Source of the DNA: Oceanicola granulosus HTCC2516
GTDB lineage: Bacteria > Pseudomonadota > Alphaproteobacteria > Rhodobacterales > Rhodobacteraceae
Length of the DNA: 64,000 nucleotides
Direction of reading: 5' to 3'
Assembly (NCBI RefSeq): GCF_000153305.1
Contig: NZ_CH724107.1
Location: 764,960 to 828,959 of the forward strand
The translations under genes were made by a program, and so were the position numbers. Shown in pieces: positions 1-9,630 of the stretch. The notes beneath the pieces were generated by a model. That model made no database searches. It saw only the letters and a list, made by a program, of their open reading frames with translations, and was not told the origin of the DNA. Numbering within the stretch: position 1 is the first letter of the stretch; the number at the start of each line of letters is the position of its first letter.

Positions 1-82
1 CTGAGCCGGGAGAGGGGGGCGCTGCCCCCGTCGCCCCGTGGGCGACTCCCCCGGGATACTTCCAGGACAGAGGGGGGCGCGC
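1..82. other. Window edge upstream of the suf operon
   Basis: No complete gene is visible. A TGA at 2-4 could be the stop of an upstream gene outside the window; in related bacteria an Rrf2/IscR regulator often sits here, but that is inference. A GC hairpin is present (GGGGGC at 15-20 and GCCCCC at 24-29, 3-base loop). A purine-rich AGGGGGG at 71-77 serves as ribosome binding site for the GTG at 83. Confidence 0.4.
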
Positions 83-1165
83 GTGACGCGGGTCTATCTG
101 GATCACAACGCCACGGCGTCGCTGCGGGACGAGGCGCGGGCGGCGATGGTCGCGGCGATGGACGTGGTGGGCAATCCGTCCTCGGTCCACGCCGAGGGGC
201 GCGCGGCGAAGGGGCTGGTCGAGGCGGCGCGGGCGGACCTCGCCGAGGCGCTCGGCGCGCAGGGGTTCGACATCGTCTTCACCTCGGGCGCGACGGAGGC
301 GGCGGCGCTGGCGCTGTCGGCGGGCTGGAGCCGGGTGCTGGGCTCGGCCGTCGAGCACGACGCGGTGGCGGCCTGGGCCGACCGGGTGGCCTGGGAGACG
401 CTGCCGGTGGGGCGCGACGGGCGCGTCGGCGCGGTGGCGGCGGCGCCGGGCGAGCTGGTGGCGGTGCAGGCGGCCAACAGCGAGACGGGCGTGTTGCAGG
501 CGCTGGAGCTCGACACCGGCGGCGCGCTGCGGCTGGTCGACCTGGTGCAGCTCGTGGGCCGGGTGCCGGTCGCGCTGAGCTGGCTGCCGCCGGCGCTCTA
601 CATGATCTCGGCGCACAAGTTCGGCGGGCCCAAGGGCGTCGGCGCGCTGCTGGTGCCGCAGGGGACCGACCTGCCGGCGCTGCTGGTGGGGGGCGGGCAG
701 GAGATGGGGCGGCGCTCGGGGACGGAGAACGTCGTCGGCATCGCCGGGATGGCCGCCGCCGCGCGCGCCGCGATGGCCGAGCTGGCCGGGGGCGCGCAGG
801 AGCGGATCGGCCAGTTTAGAAATATTCTAGAATCCGCCATTGCGGCCGGCGCGCCAGAGACTATTTTTGTCGGGAAAGACTCGGACCGCCTGCCGAACAC
901 CTCCTGCCTTGTCACTCCGGGCTGGAAGGGCGAGACGCAGGTGATGGCGATGGACCTCGCCGGCTTCGCCGTCAGCGCCGGCAGCGCCTGCTCGAGCGGC
1001 AAGGTCCGCGCCAGCCGCGTGCTGGGCGCGATGGGATACGACGACGAGGCGGCGGCGAGCGCGATCCGCGTGTCGCTGGGCCCCGAGACGACGGAAGACG
1101 AGGTTCTGCGGTTCGCCGAGACCTGGACCGCGAAACTGAAGCGACACCGCGCCCGCGCGGCGTGA
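83..1165 (+). CDS. Cysteine desulfurase, group I (NifS/IscS-like)
   Basis: PLP-dependent enzyme that takes sulfur from L-cysteine as a persulfide for Fe-S cluster assembly. Seen: an N-terminal YLDHNAT motif, the Schiff-base lysine K179 in [10 protein letters not shown], and the persulfide cysteine C303 in [10 protein letters not shown], all typical of class V aminotransferase-fold group I desulfurases. At 360 residues it is shorter than E. coli IscS (about 400) and nearer NifS-like proteins. The GTG start at 83 is preferred over an in-frame GTG at 38 because AGGGGGG lies just upstream and the protein then begins at the usual conserved strand. It opens the suf operon, 13 bases before sufB, so the operon encodes two desulfurases (see sufS). 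Codons 245-250 are strikingly AT-rich (see the box at 815). Confidence 0.92.
   Translation: MTRVYLDHNATASLRDEARAAMVAAMDVVGNPSSVHAEGRAAKGLVEAARADLAEALGAQGFDIVFTSGATEAAALALSAGWSRVLGSAVEHDAVAAWADRVAWETLPVGRDGRVGAVAAAPGELVAVQAANSETGVLQALELDTGGALRLVDLVQLVGRVPVALSWLPPALYMISAHKFGGPKGVGALLVPQGTDLPALLVGGGQEMGRRSGTENVVGIAGMAAAARAAMAELAGGAQERIGQFRNILESAIAAGAPETIFVGKDSDRLPNTSCLVTPGWKGETQVMAMDLAGFAVSAGSACSSGKVRASRVLGAMGYDDEAAASAIRVSLGPETTEDEVLRFAETWTAKLKRHRARAA
815..831 (+). promoter_or_regulatory. Candidate iron-responsive (Irr/ICE-like) operator inside the desulfurase gene
   Basis: TTTAGAA (815-821), ATA, TTCTAGA (825-831) is a near-perfect inverted repeat. From memory it matches the alphaproteobacterial Irr box TTTAGAA-N3-TTCTAAA with one mismatch. 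The reading frame here uses TTT AGA AAT ATT CTA GAA, codons almost absent from the surrounding GC-rich gene, which suggests the DNA itself is constrained. It lies about 350 bases before sufB. Binding by Irr or another iron regulator is inference. Confidence 0.5.
840..867 (+). promoter_or_regulatory. Possible internal promoter ahead of sufB
   Basis: TTGCGG (840-845), a 16-base spacer and TATTTT (862-867) resemble a housekeeping promoter and start 9 bases after the iron-box-like palindrome. The same TTGCGG -35 hexamer occurs before the tRNA gene at 8677. If used, it would give a roughly 300-base leader before sufB. Confidence 0.3.
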
Positions 1166-1178
1166 GGAAGGACGAGAC

Positions 1179-2723
<1,545 letters not shown>

Positions 2724-2726
2724 GAC

Positions 2727-3494
2727 GTGGACGAGGTCGTTGTCCGGGAGCTGAGCCCCGTCGTGCGCAAGCGGATGGGGCGGCCCGCGCGGTATATCAC
2801 GCCGCGCGGGGCGCGTGTCGTGCTGTCGCGCCGCTTCGGCACGCCGGTGCTGTTCACCATCGACAACGAGGCCGACCGCATCCACCAGGTGCACGGCAAG
2901 GGCGCGTTCTACGAGGCCAAGCAGCTGGAGGTGCTCGCCGAGCACTTCCCCGAGGGCGGCACCTTCGCCGACATCGGCGCCAACATCGGCAACCATTCGC
3001 TCTACATGCTGCTGTTCGGCGGCGCGACGACGGTGATGCCGTTCGAGATGAATCCCGACGCGATCGCGCTCTACCTGTCCAACATCTGCCTCAACGGGCT
3101 CGAGGACCGGGTGACGCTCGAGACGCTGGGCTACGGGCTCGGCGACGTTGAGATCGACGACGCCGCCGTGCACGCACCGAAGGGCAACCTCGGCTGGGCC
3201 AAGGTCGACACGACCGGCGGCGGCGACATCCCGCTGCGCACGGGGGACAGCCTGATCGACGGGCGGCACGTGGATTTCCTCAAGGTCGACGTGGAGGGCA
3301 TGGAGGTCGCCGCGCTGCGGGGGCTGGCGAAAACCGTGGCGTCGTGCCGGCCGAACATGTTCGTCGAGGTCGACCACCGCAACCGCGCCGACTTCGAGGC
3401 GTTGATGGAGGAGTGGGACTACACCATCGCGCGCGCGTTCGGCGGCAACCGGATCAACGAGAACCTGCTGCTGTTACCCAAGGAGCGCCGCTGA
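2727..3494 (+). CDS. FkbM-family methyltransferase
   Basis: Predicted SAM-dependent methyltransferase of 255 residues. Visible motifs are the SAM-binding motif I in FADIGANIGNHSL near residue 82, an acidic motif II in MPFEMNPDA, and the FkbM-typical DFLKVDVEGMEVAALRG near residue 185. The GTG start at 2727 lies 3 bases after the sufB stop; the later in-frame start would remove part of the conserved N-terminus. FkbM proteins methylate sugar or natural-product hydroxyls, but the substrate here is unknown. Its place inside the suf operon suggests co-expression under iron or redox control, not a proven role in cluster assembly. Confidence 0.82.
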   Translation: MDEVVVRELSPVVRKRMGRPARYITPRGARVVLSRRFGTPVLFTIDNEADRIHQVHGKGAFYEAKQLEVLAEHFPEGGTFADIGANIGNHSLYMLLFGGATTVMPFEMNPDAIALYLSNICLNGLEDRVTLETLGYGLGDVEIDDAAVHAPKGNLGWAKVDTTGGGDIPLRTGDSLIDGRHVDFLKVDVEGMEVAALRGLAKTVASCRPNMFVEVDHRNRADFEALMEEWDYTIARAFGGNRINENLLLLPKERR

Positions 3495-3510
3495 GGCGGC
3501 GGGGACGGCG

Positions 3511-4125
3511 ATGAGCGAGACAGAGAGCCAGGCCCCTACCGCGCCCGAGCGGCCGGCGCTGACGCTGCCCGAGGCCGAGGCGGCGTGGCTGCGCGAGGCC
3601 TACGAGGCCGCCGGGGTGATCCTGGAGTACGGCTCGGGCGGCTCGACCGTGATGGCGGCCGAGATGGACGGCAAGACCGTCACCTCGGTCGAGAACGATC
3701 CGGCCTGGGCGGACATGATGGAGGCGTGGTTCGCCGCCAATCCGCCCGCCTCGCTGCCGCGCATCGCGCGGGTGGACGTGGGCGAGGTGAAGGAGTGGGG
3801 CAAGCCCGCCAACAACGCCCGCCACTTCGCCTATCCCGGCTACGCGCTCGGGGTCTGGGGCGGCAAGGCGTTCGTGCAGCCCGACCTGGTGCTGATCGAC
3901 GGGCGCTTCCGGGTGGGCTGCCTGCTGGCGTGCGTGTTCCGCTCGCGCCGGCCGGTGCAGGTGATGTTCGACGATTACGTGGACCGGCCCGAGTACCACG
4001 TCGTCGAGGACTACGCCGAGAAGGTGGAGGTCCGGGGCCGCATGGCGCGCTTCGAGGTCACGCCGCGGCGGATCAGGAACCATGAATTGCTGCGCGTGGC
4101 GCAGCTGTTGCAACTGAAGAACTAG
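3511..4125 (+). CDS. Methyltransferase-like protein of unknown function
   Basis: 204 residues. The protein resembles a class I SAM-dependent methyltransferase: EYGSGGST near residue 40 looks like motif I, SVENDPAW could supply the acidic ribose-binding residue, and LVLIDGRFRVGCLL looks like strand 4 with an Asp. No substrate-defining motif was recognised, and the family could also be a non-catalytic Rossmann protein. It starts 16 bases after the FkbM gene and ends 31 bases before sufC, so it is an operon member. Together with the FkbM gene it forms a methyltransferase-like pair between sufB and sufC. Confidence 0.65.
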   Translation: MSETESQAPTAPERPALTLPEAEAAWLREAYEAAGVILEYGSGGSTVMAAEMDGKTVTSVENDPAWADMMEAWFAANPPASLPRIARVDVGEVKEWGKPANNARHFAYPGYALGVWGGKAFVQPDLVLIDGRFRVGCLLACVFRSRRPVQVMFDDYVDRPEYHVVEDYAEKVEVRGRMARFEVTPRRIRNHELLRVAQLLQLKN

Positions 4126-4127
4126 GT

Positions 4128-4143
4128 CGCGGGGTCCCCCGCG
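4128..4143 (+). promoter_or_regulatory. GC hairpin directly upstream of sufC
   Basis: CGCGGG (4128-4133) and CCCGCG (4138-4143) form a 6-bp stem with a 4-base loop just 5' of the sufC ribosome binding site AAGGAG (4146-4151). There is no U tract, so it is more likely an mRNA stability or processing element within the operon than a terminator. Confidence 0.35.
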
Positions 4144-4156
4144 AGAAGGAGACGAG

Positions 4157-4914
<758 letters not shown>

Positions 4915-4915
<1 letters not shown>

Positions 4916-6213
4916 TGGCGAAGGCGGCACTGAAACAGCAGAAGACCGACGCCACCGAGGCGCGGCTGGCCGGCCTGCGGTTGCCCGAGAGCGGCGCGTG
5001 GCTGCGCGAGGCGCGCGAGGCGGCGCTCGGCCGGGTGCAGGCGATGGGCCTGCCGCACCGGCGCGACGAGTACTGGCGCTTCACCGACCCGACCTCGCTG
5101 AGCGCGGCCGAGCCCGCGCCGGCGGCCCTGTTCGATCCGCAGGAGGCGCCGCTGTTCGATAGCGTCGACCGGCTGCGGCTGGTGTTCGTGGACGGCGTGT
5201 TCGACGCCGAGGCGTCCGACGACCTCGCGCTCGAGGGCATCGAGATCGAGCGGCTCGCCGAGGCGGGCGCGAAGGACATCCACTGGGCCCGCGACGTGTA
5301 CGGCCGGCTCGAGGCGCAGGGCCACGAGAAGACCGACCGCCCGCTCGCCGCACTCAACAGCGCGACGGCGACCGACGGCGTGGTGATCCGCGTCACCGGC
5401 ACGCCGGCAAAGCCCGTTCACCTCGTCTACGAGCGCGCCAGCGAGCGCGCCGACGCGGTGCTGCACCATGTGGTCAAGGTCGAGCAGGGCGCGTCGGTGA
5501 CGCTGCTCGAGACCGGCCCCGGCGCGGCGCGCCTGTCGACGGGGCTCGAGGTCGACGTGGCCGACGGCGCGGCCTGCCACCTCGTGCGGGTGCAGGGGCG
5601 CGATCACGAGCGGCGTGCGGAGACGTCCGTCTTCGCGCGGCTCGGCACCGAGAGCACCTTCAAGACCTTCACCCTGACCTTCAACGGCGTCCTGACGCGC
5701 AACGAGTGCGTCGTCGAGCTGACCGGCGACGATGCCGTCGCCCACATCGCGGGTGCCTGCCTCGGGGCGGGCAAGGACTTCCACCACGACGACACCGTCT
5801 TCGTCACCCACGACGCCGTCGATTGCGAGAGCCGGCAGGTGTTCAAGAAGGTCCTGCGCAACGCCGCCACCGGCGTGTTCCAGGGGAAGATCCTCGTGCG
5901 CAAGGGCGCGCAGAAGACCGACGGCTACCAGATCAGCCAGTCGCTCCTGCTCGACGACGACGCCCAGTTCCTGGCCAAGCCCGAGCTCGAGATCTACGCC
6001 GACGACGTGGCCTGCAGCCACGGCTCCACTTCGGGCGCGATCGACCCCGAGGCGCTGTTCTACCTGCGCTCGCGCGGGGTCGGGGAGGTCGAGGCGACCA
6101 ACCTGCTGACGCTGGCCTTCGTGGCCGAGGCGCTCGAGGAGATCGAGGACGAGGCCTACGCCGACGAGCTGCGCGAGCGGCTCGCGGGCTGGCTGGAGCG
6201 GCACGCCGCCTGA
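4915..6213 (+). CDS. sufD: Fe-S assembly scaffold subunit SufD
   Basis: Second beta-helix subunit of SufBCD, 432 residues. The C-terminal half shows the conserved GKILVRKGAQKTDGYQ and the ACSHGSTSGAIDPEALFYLRSRG region; the His in CSHG corresponds to the functional H360 of E. coli SufD. The start at 4915 overlaps the sufC stop by one base; a longer frame from 4663 is read through sufC and is not real. Its stop in turn overlaps the start of the next gene (TGATG at 6211-6215). Confidence 0.95.
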
Positions 6214-6713
6214 TGGCCGTGACCGCCGACATATGGCGCACCTGGCGGGGCCCGCGCGCAGTGATGCGCGGGTTCCTCGCCCAGGGGCCGCGCGAGGACA
6301 GGGCGCTGGCGTTCCTGTTCCTCGGGTGCCTGTTGCTATTCGTCGCCCAGCTTCCCCGGCTCGTGCGCGTCGCCGAGGGGCTGGAGGCGGCACCGGGGCA
6401 GGAGGCGGCGGCGCTGTCGCAGCTCGCGGCCTACGCCTTCTTCGGCAGCGTGCTCGTGCTGCCGCTCATGTTCTACCTGCTCGCCGCGTTCAGCCACCTC
6501 GTCGCCCGCGCCCTGGGCGGGCAGGGGAGCTGGTTCGGCGCGCGGCTGGCGCTGTTCTGGGCCCTGCTCGCGAGCGCGCCGCTGGCGCTGCTCTACGGGC
6601 TGGTGCGCGGCTTCATCGGTCCGGGGCCGCAGGCGGCGCTGGTCGGGGTCGGCTGGTGCGTCGCGTTCGGCGTCATCTGGCTGCTGTCGCTGATCGAGGC
6701 GGAACGGCCATGA
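6213..6713 (+). CDS. Yip1-like integral membrane protein
   Basis: 166 residues. The protein is mostly hydrophobic, with four to five likely membrane segments, for example around ALAFLFLGCLLLFVAQL, FFGSVLVLPLMFYLLAAF, LALFWALLASAPLALLYGL and ALVGVGWCVAFGVIWLLSL. This resembles Yip1-type membrane proteins found in rhodobacterial suf operons. No catalytic motif was seen. The start overlaps the sufD stop and the end overlaps the next start (ATGA at 6710-6713), so it is translationally coupled on both sides. Its function is unknown; co-expression with the next Yip1-like gene suggests the two act together. Confidence 0.75.
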   Translation: MAVTADIWRTWRGPRAVMRGFLAQGPREDRALAFLFLGCLLLFVAQLPRLVRVAEGLEAAPGQEAAALSQLAAYAFFGSVLVLPLMFYLLAAFSHLVARALGGQGSWFGARLALFWALLASAPLALLYGLVRGFIGPGPQAALVGVGWCVAFGVIWLLSLIEAERP

Positions 6714-7300
6714 CCGGCGCGCTCCCCGGCCTGCTGCGCCTGCTCTGGGCGACGATCGAGCGGCCCGCCGAGGTGGCGCGGATGATCCTCGCCCAGCGGC
6801 TCTCGCGCCAGACGCTGTGGCTGGCGCTGGTGCTGGTGACGGTCCTGTCGGTGCTGCTGGTGGGGCTGCTCAACCTCGTCGCGCCGCCGCCCGAGGACGC
6901 GGTGATGCTCGCGGTGACGCCGTTCGCCTACGCCTTCATCCTCGGCGGCTCCCTCGTCATCGCCGTCTTCGCGCTCCACTTCACCGGCCGCATGCTCGGC
7001 GGCTCGGGAGAGCTGCCCGACACGCTGGCGCTGCTGGTCTGGCTGCAGACGCTGTTGCTCGCGTTGCAGCTGGTGCAGCTCGTGCTCATCCTCGTCAGCC
7101 CGCTCCTCGGCGGCATCGCGGCGCTGCTCAGCATCGCGGCGGCGCTCTGGGTGCTGCTTCATTTCATCAACGAGGCCCAATCCTTCGGCTCGCTCGGACG
7201 GGCGGCGCTGACGCTCGTCGTGTCGCTGCTCGGCATGGGCGTGGGCCTCTCCGTGCTGCTCGGCCTGATCGGAGCGATCGCGGGCACAGGAGACATCTGA
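6710..7300 (+). CDS. Yip1 family membrane protein
   Basis: 196 residues with about five membrane-spanning segments: TLWLALVLVTVLSVLLVGLL, FAYAFILGGSLVIAVFAL, a long stretch near LLALQLVQLVLILVSPLLGG, LLSIAAALWVLLHF and LTLVVSLLGMGVGLSVLLG. The N-terminus MTGALPGLLRLLWATIERPAEVARMI is amphipathic. The FNEAxSF-like region FINEAQSFGS between the last two segments is typical of the family. It overlaps the preceding gene by 4 bases, and its final A is the first base of the sufS ATG. Role unknown. Confidence 0.78.
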   Translation: MTGALPGLLRLLWATIERPAEVARMILAQRLSRQTLWLALVLVTVLSVLLVGLLNLVAPPPEDAVMLAVTPFAYAFILGGSLVIAVFALHFTGRMLGGSGELPDTLALLVWLQTLLLALQLVQLVLILVSPLLGGIAALLSIAAALWVLLHFINEAQSFGSLGRAALTLVVSLLGMGVGLSVLLGLIGAIAGTGDI

Positions 7301-8520
7301 TGTACGACATCGACAAGATCCGCGCCGACTTCCCGATCCTGTCGCGGCAGGTCAACGGCAAGCCGCTCACCTACCTCGACAACGGCGCCTCGGCGCAGAA
7401 GCCGCAGGCCGTGATCGACGCGGTCACGCGCGGCTATGCCGAGGAATACGCCAACGTCCACCGCGGCCTGCACTACCTGTCGAACCTCTCGACGGAGCGC
7501 TACGAGGCGGTCCGCGCCACCGTCGCCCGCTTCCTCCACGCGCCGACGGAAGACGAGATCGTGCTCAACACCGGGACCACGATGGGGATCAACCTCGTCG
7601 CCTACGGCTGGGCGATGCCGCGCCTGGAGGCGGGCGACGAGATCATCCTGTCGGTGATGGAGCACCACGCCAACATCGTGCCCTGGCACTTCCTGCGCGA
7701 GCGCCAGGGGGTGAAGCTGGTGTGGGTCGACGTCGACGAGACCGGCGCGCTCGACCCCGACAAGCTGCTCGCCGCCGTCACCGAGCGCACCAAGCTGATC
7801 GCGGTGACGCACATGTCGAACGTGCTCGGCACCCGGGTCGACGTGAAGGCGATCTGCGCGGGCGCGCGGGCGCGCGGCGTGCCGGTGCTGGTCGACGGCA
7901 GCCAGGGCGCGGTGCACGGCCCCGTCGACGTCGCCGACATCGGCTGCGACTTCTACGCCATCACCGGCCACAAGCTCTACGGCCCCTCCGGCTCGGGCGC
8001 GATCTACATCCGCCGCGAGCGGATGGACGAGATGCGCCCGTTCCTCGGCGGCGGCGACATGATCCGCGAGGTCAGCAAGGAGCAGGTGCTCTACAACGAC
8101 CCGCCGATGAAGTTCGAGGCCGGCACCCCCGGCATCGTCGCCACCATCGGCCTCGGCGCGGCGCTCGAGTACCTGATGGAGATCGGGATGGAGCGCATTG
8201 CCGCCCACGAGGCCGACCTGCGCGACTACGTGCAGGAGCGCTTCGCCGGCCTGAATTGGCTGACGGTGCAGGGCACAGCGCCGGGCAAGGGCGCGATCTT
8301 CTCGTTCACGCTCGAGGGCGCGGCCCACGCCCACGACATCTCCACCGTGCTCGACAAGAAGGGCGTCGCCGTGCGCGCCGGCCACCACTGCGCCGGGCCG
8401 CTGATGGATCACCTCGGCGTCAGCGCCACCTGCCGCGCCTCGTTCGGGATGTACAACACCCGCGCCGAAGTCGACCGATTGATCGAGGCGCTGGAGCTCT
8501 GCCACGAGCTGTTCGCCTGA
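7300..8520 (+). CDS. sufS: Cysteine desulfurase SufS (group II)
   Basis: PLP enzyme feeding persulfide sulfur to SufBCD, usually through a SufE or SufU partner. 406 residues. The PLP lysine K225 lies in ITGHKLYGPSG, and the catalytic cysteine C364 in VAVRAGHHCAGPLM has the short group II loop, unlike the SxxCSSG loop of the first operon gene. The strongly conserved C-terminal RASFGMYNT is present. The start overlaps the previous stop (TGATG). It is the last gene of the operon in this window; no sufE, sufA or sufT follows, because a tRNA gene and the giant RTX gene come next. Confidence 0.96.
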   Translation: MYDIDKIRADFPILSRQVNGKPLTYLDNGASAQKPQAVIDAVTRGYAEEYANVHRGLHYLSNLSTERYEAVRATVARFLHAPTEDEIVLNTGTTMGINLVAYGWAMPRLEAGDEIILSVMEHHANIVPWHFLRERQGVKLVWVDVDETGALDPDKLLAAVTERTKLIAVTHMSNVLGTRVDVKAICAGARARGVPVLVDGSQGAVHGPVDVADIGCDFYAITGHKLYGPSGSGAIYIRRERMDEMRPFLGGGDMIREVSKEQVLYNDPPMKFEAGTPGIVATIGLGAALEYLMEIGMERIAAHEADLRDYVQERFAGLNWLTVQGTAPGKGAIFSFTLEGAAHAHDISTVLDKKGVAVRAGHHCAGPLMDHLGVSATCRASFGMYNTRAEVDRLIEALELCHELFA

Positions 8521-8790
<270 letters not shown>

Positions 8791-8855
8791 CCTTCTCCCG
8801 CAAGTCAACGACACGCGCGCCGGTGCTGATATTTGGTGCCCGGGCATCTATGGCT

Positions 8856-8885
8856 TTGACAGGCGTCGAGAAGGCTCGGTAAGGT
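8856..8885 (+). promoter_or_regulatory. Likely promoter of the giant RTX gene
   Basis: A consensus TTGACA (8856-8861) is followed, after 17-18 bases, by GTAAGG/TAAGGT (8879-8885). Transcription would begin near 8892, giving a leader of about 137 bases to the ATG at 9029. No clear operator was recognised. Confidence 0.5.
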
Positions 8886-9028
8886 CGTTGCATATTTGAT
8901 GCGATAGCCTGCCGATGCTGCCCCGGTTTGCCAGGGGACCGACAATTTTCGTCACATGCGCCGGTGGGCCCTCGATGGGGGGTTTTTCCGGTGCTTTGTT
9001 TCATCAACAGCATTCGTGCGGCCTGACG

Positions 9029-9630
9029 ATGGCCCTTTCCAGAGAGCTCCTGCTCGCGCTCTTCTCGCTCGACAGCTACAATCGCGGCGCCGATGCTGTC
9101 GTCTCCCTTTCCACCGACGCACTCGGCGATGCCACGGTGCTGCCGCCCGACCCGACGCTGGCGGTCGACTGGCAGGAGGCCGGCTACTACGCCGTCGCCT
9201 ATGACACGAGCGGCATCGACGCGCTGGCCGACGAGGCGGTGCTGGCGTTCCGCGGCACCAACCCGACGCTCGATCCGCACTACTACGACTCGCCCGAGTG
9301 GCTCGGCATCTCCGACGACTGGAGCACCGGCAGCGGGCTGCCGGGCGGCAGCGAGGGACGGGTCGCGCTGGCGCTCGACCAGTTCCGCGCGGTCAGGGGC
9401 ACGACGAGCGACGGGGCGGTCGCGCTCACCGGGCACGGGCTCGGCGGCGGGCTGGCGGGGCTGGTGGCGACGGCCTACGGGCAGGACGCGCTGACGTTCG
9501 ATCACCTGCCACACGAGCACGCCACGGACGAGCTGTTCGCGCTGGCGCAGACCGACACCGCCGTACAGGACCGCCACTTCGACGGCAGCGCGCCGGCCGC
9601 CTTCGACGGCAGCGGCGTCGATACGCTGGC
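9029..9630 (+). other. N-terminal class 3 lipase-like domain lacking the nucleophile
   Basis: Within the giant protein, residues 1-200 follow the pattern of Mbeg1/lipase-3-like hydrolases: [11 protein letters not shown] near residue 70 (usually IAFRGT), then [16 protein letters not shown]. The nucleophile elbow is normally G-H-S-L-G-G. Here residue 137 is Gly (GGG codon at 9437-9439) instead of Ser, so classic serine hydrolysis should be impossible. It may be a binding or targeting domain. Confidence 0.6.
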
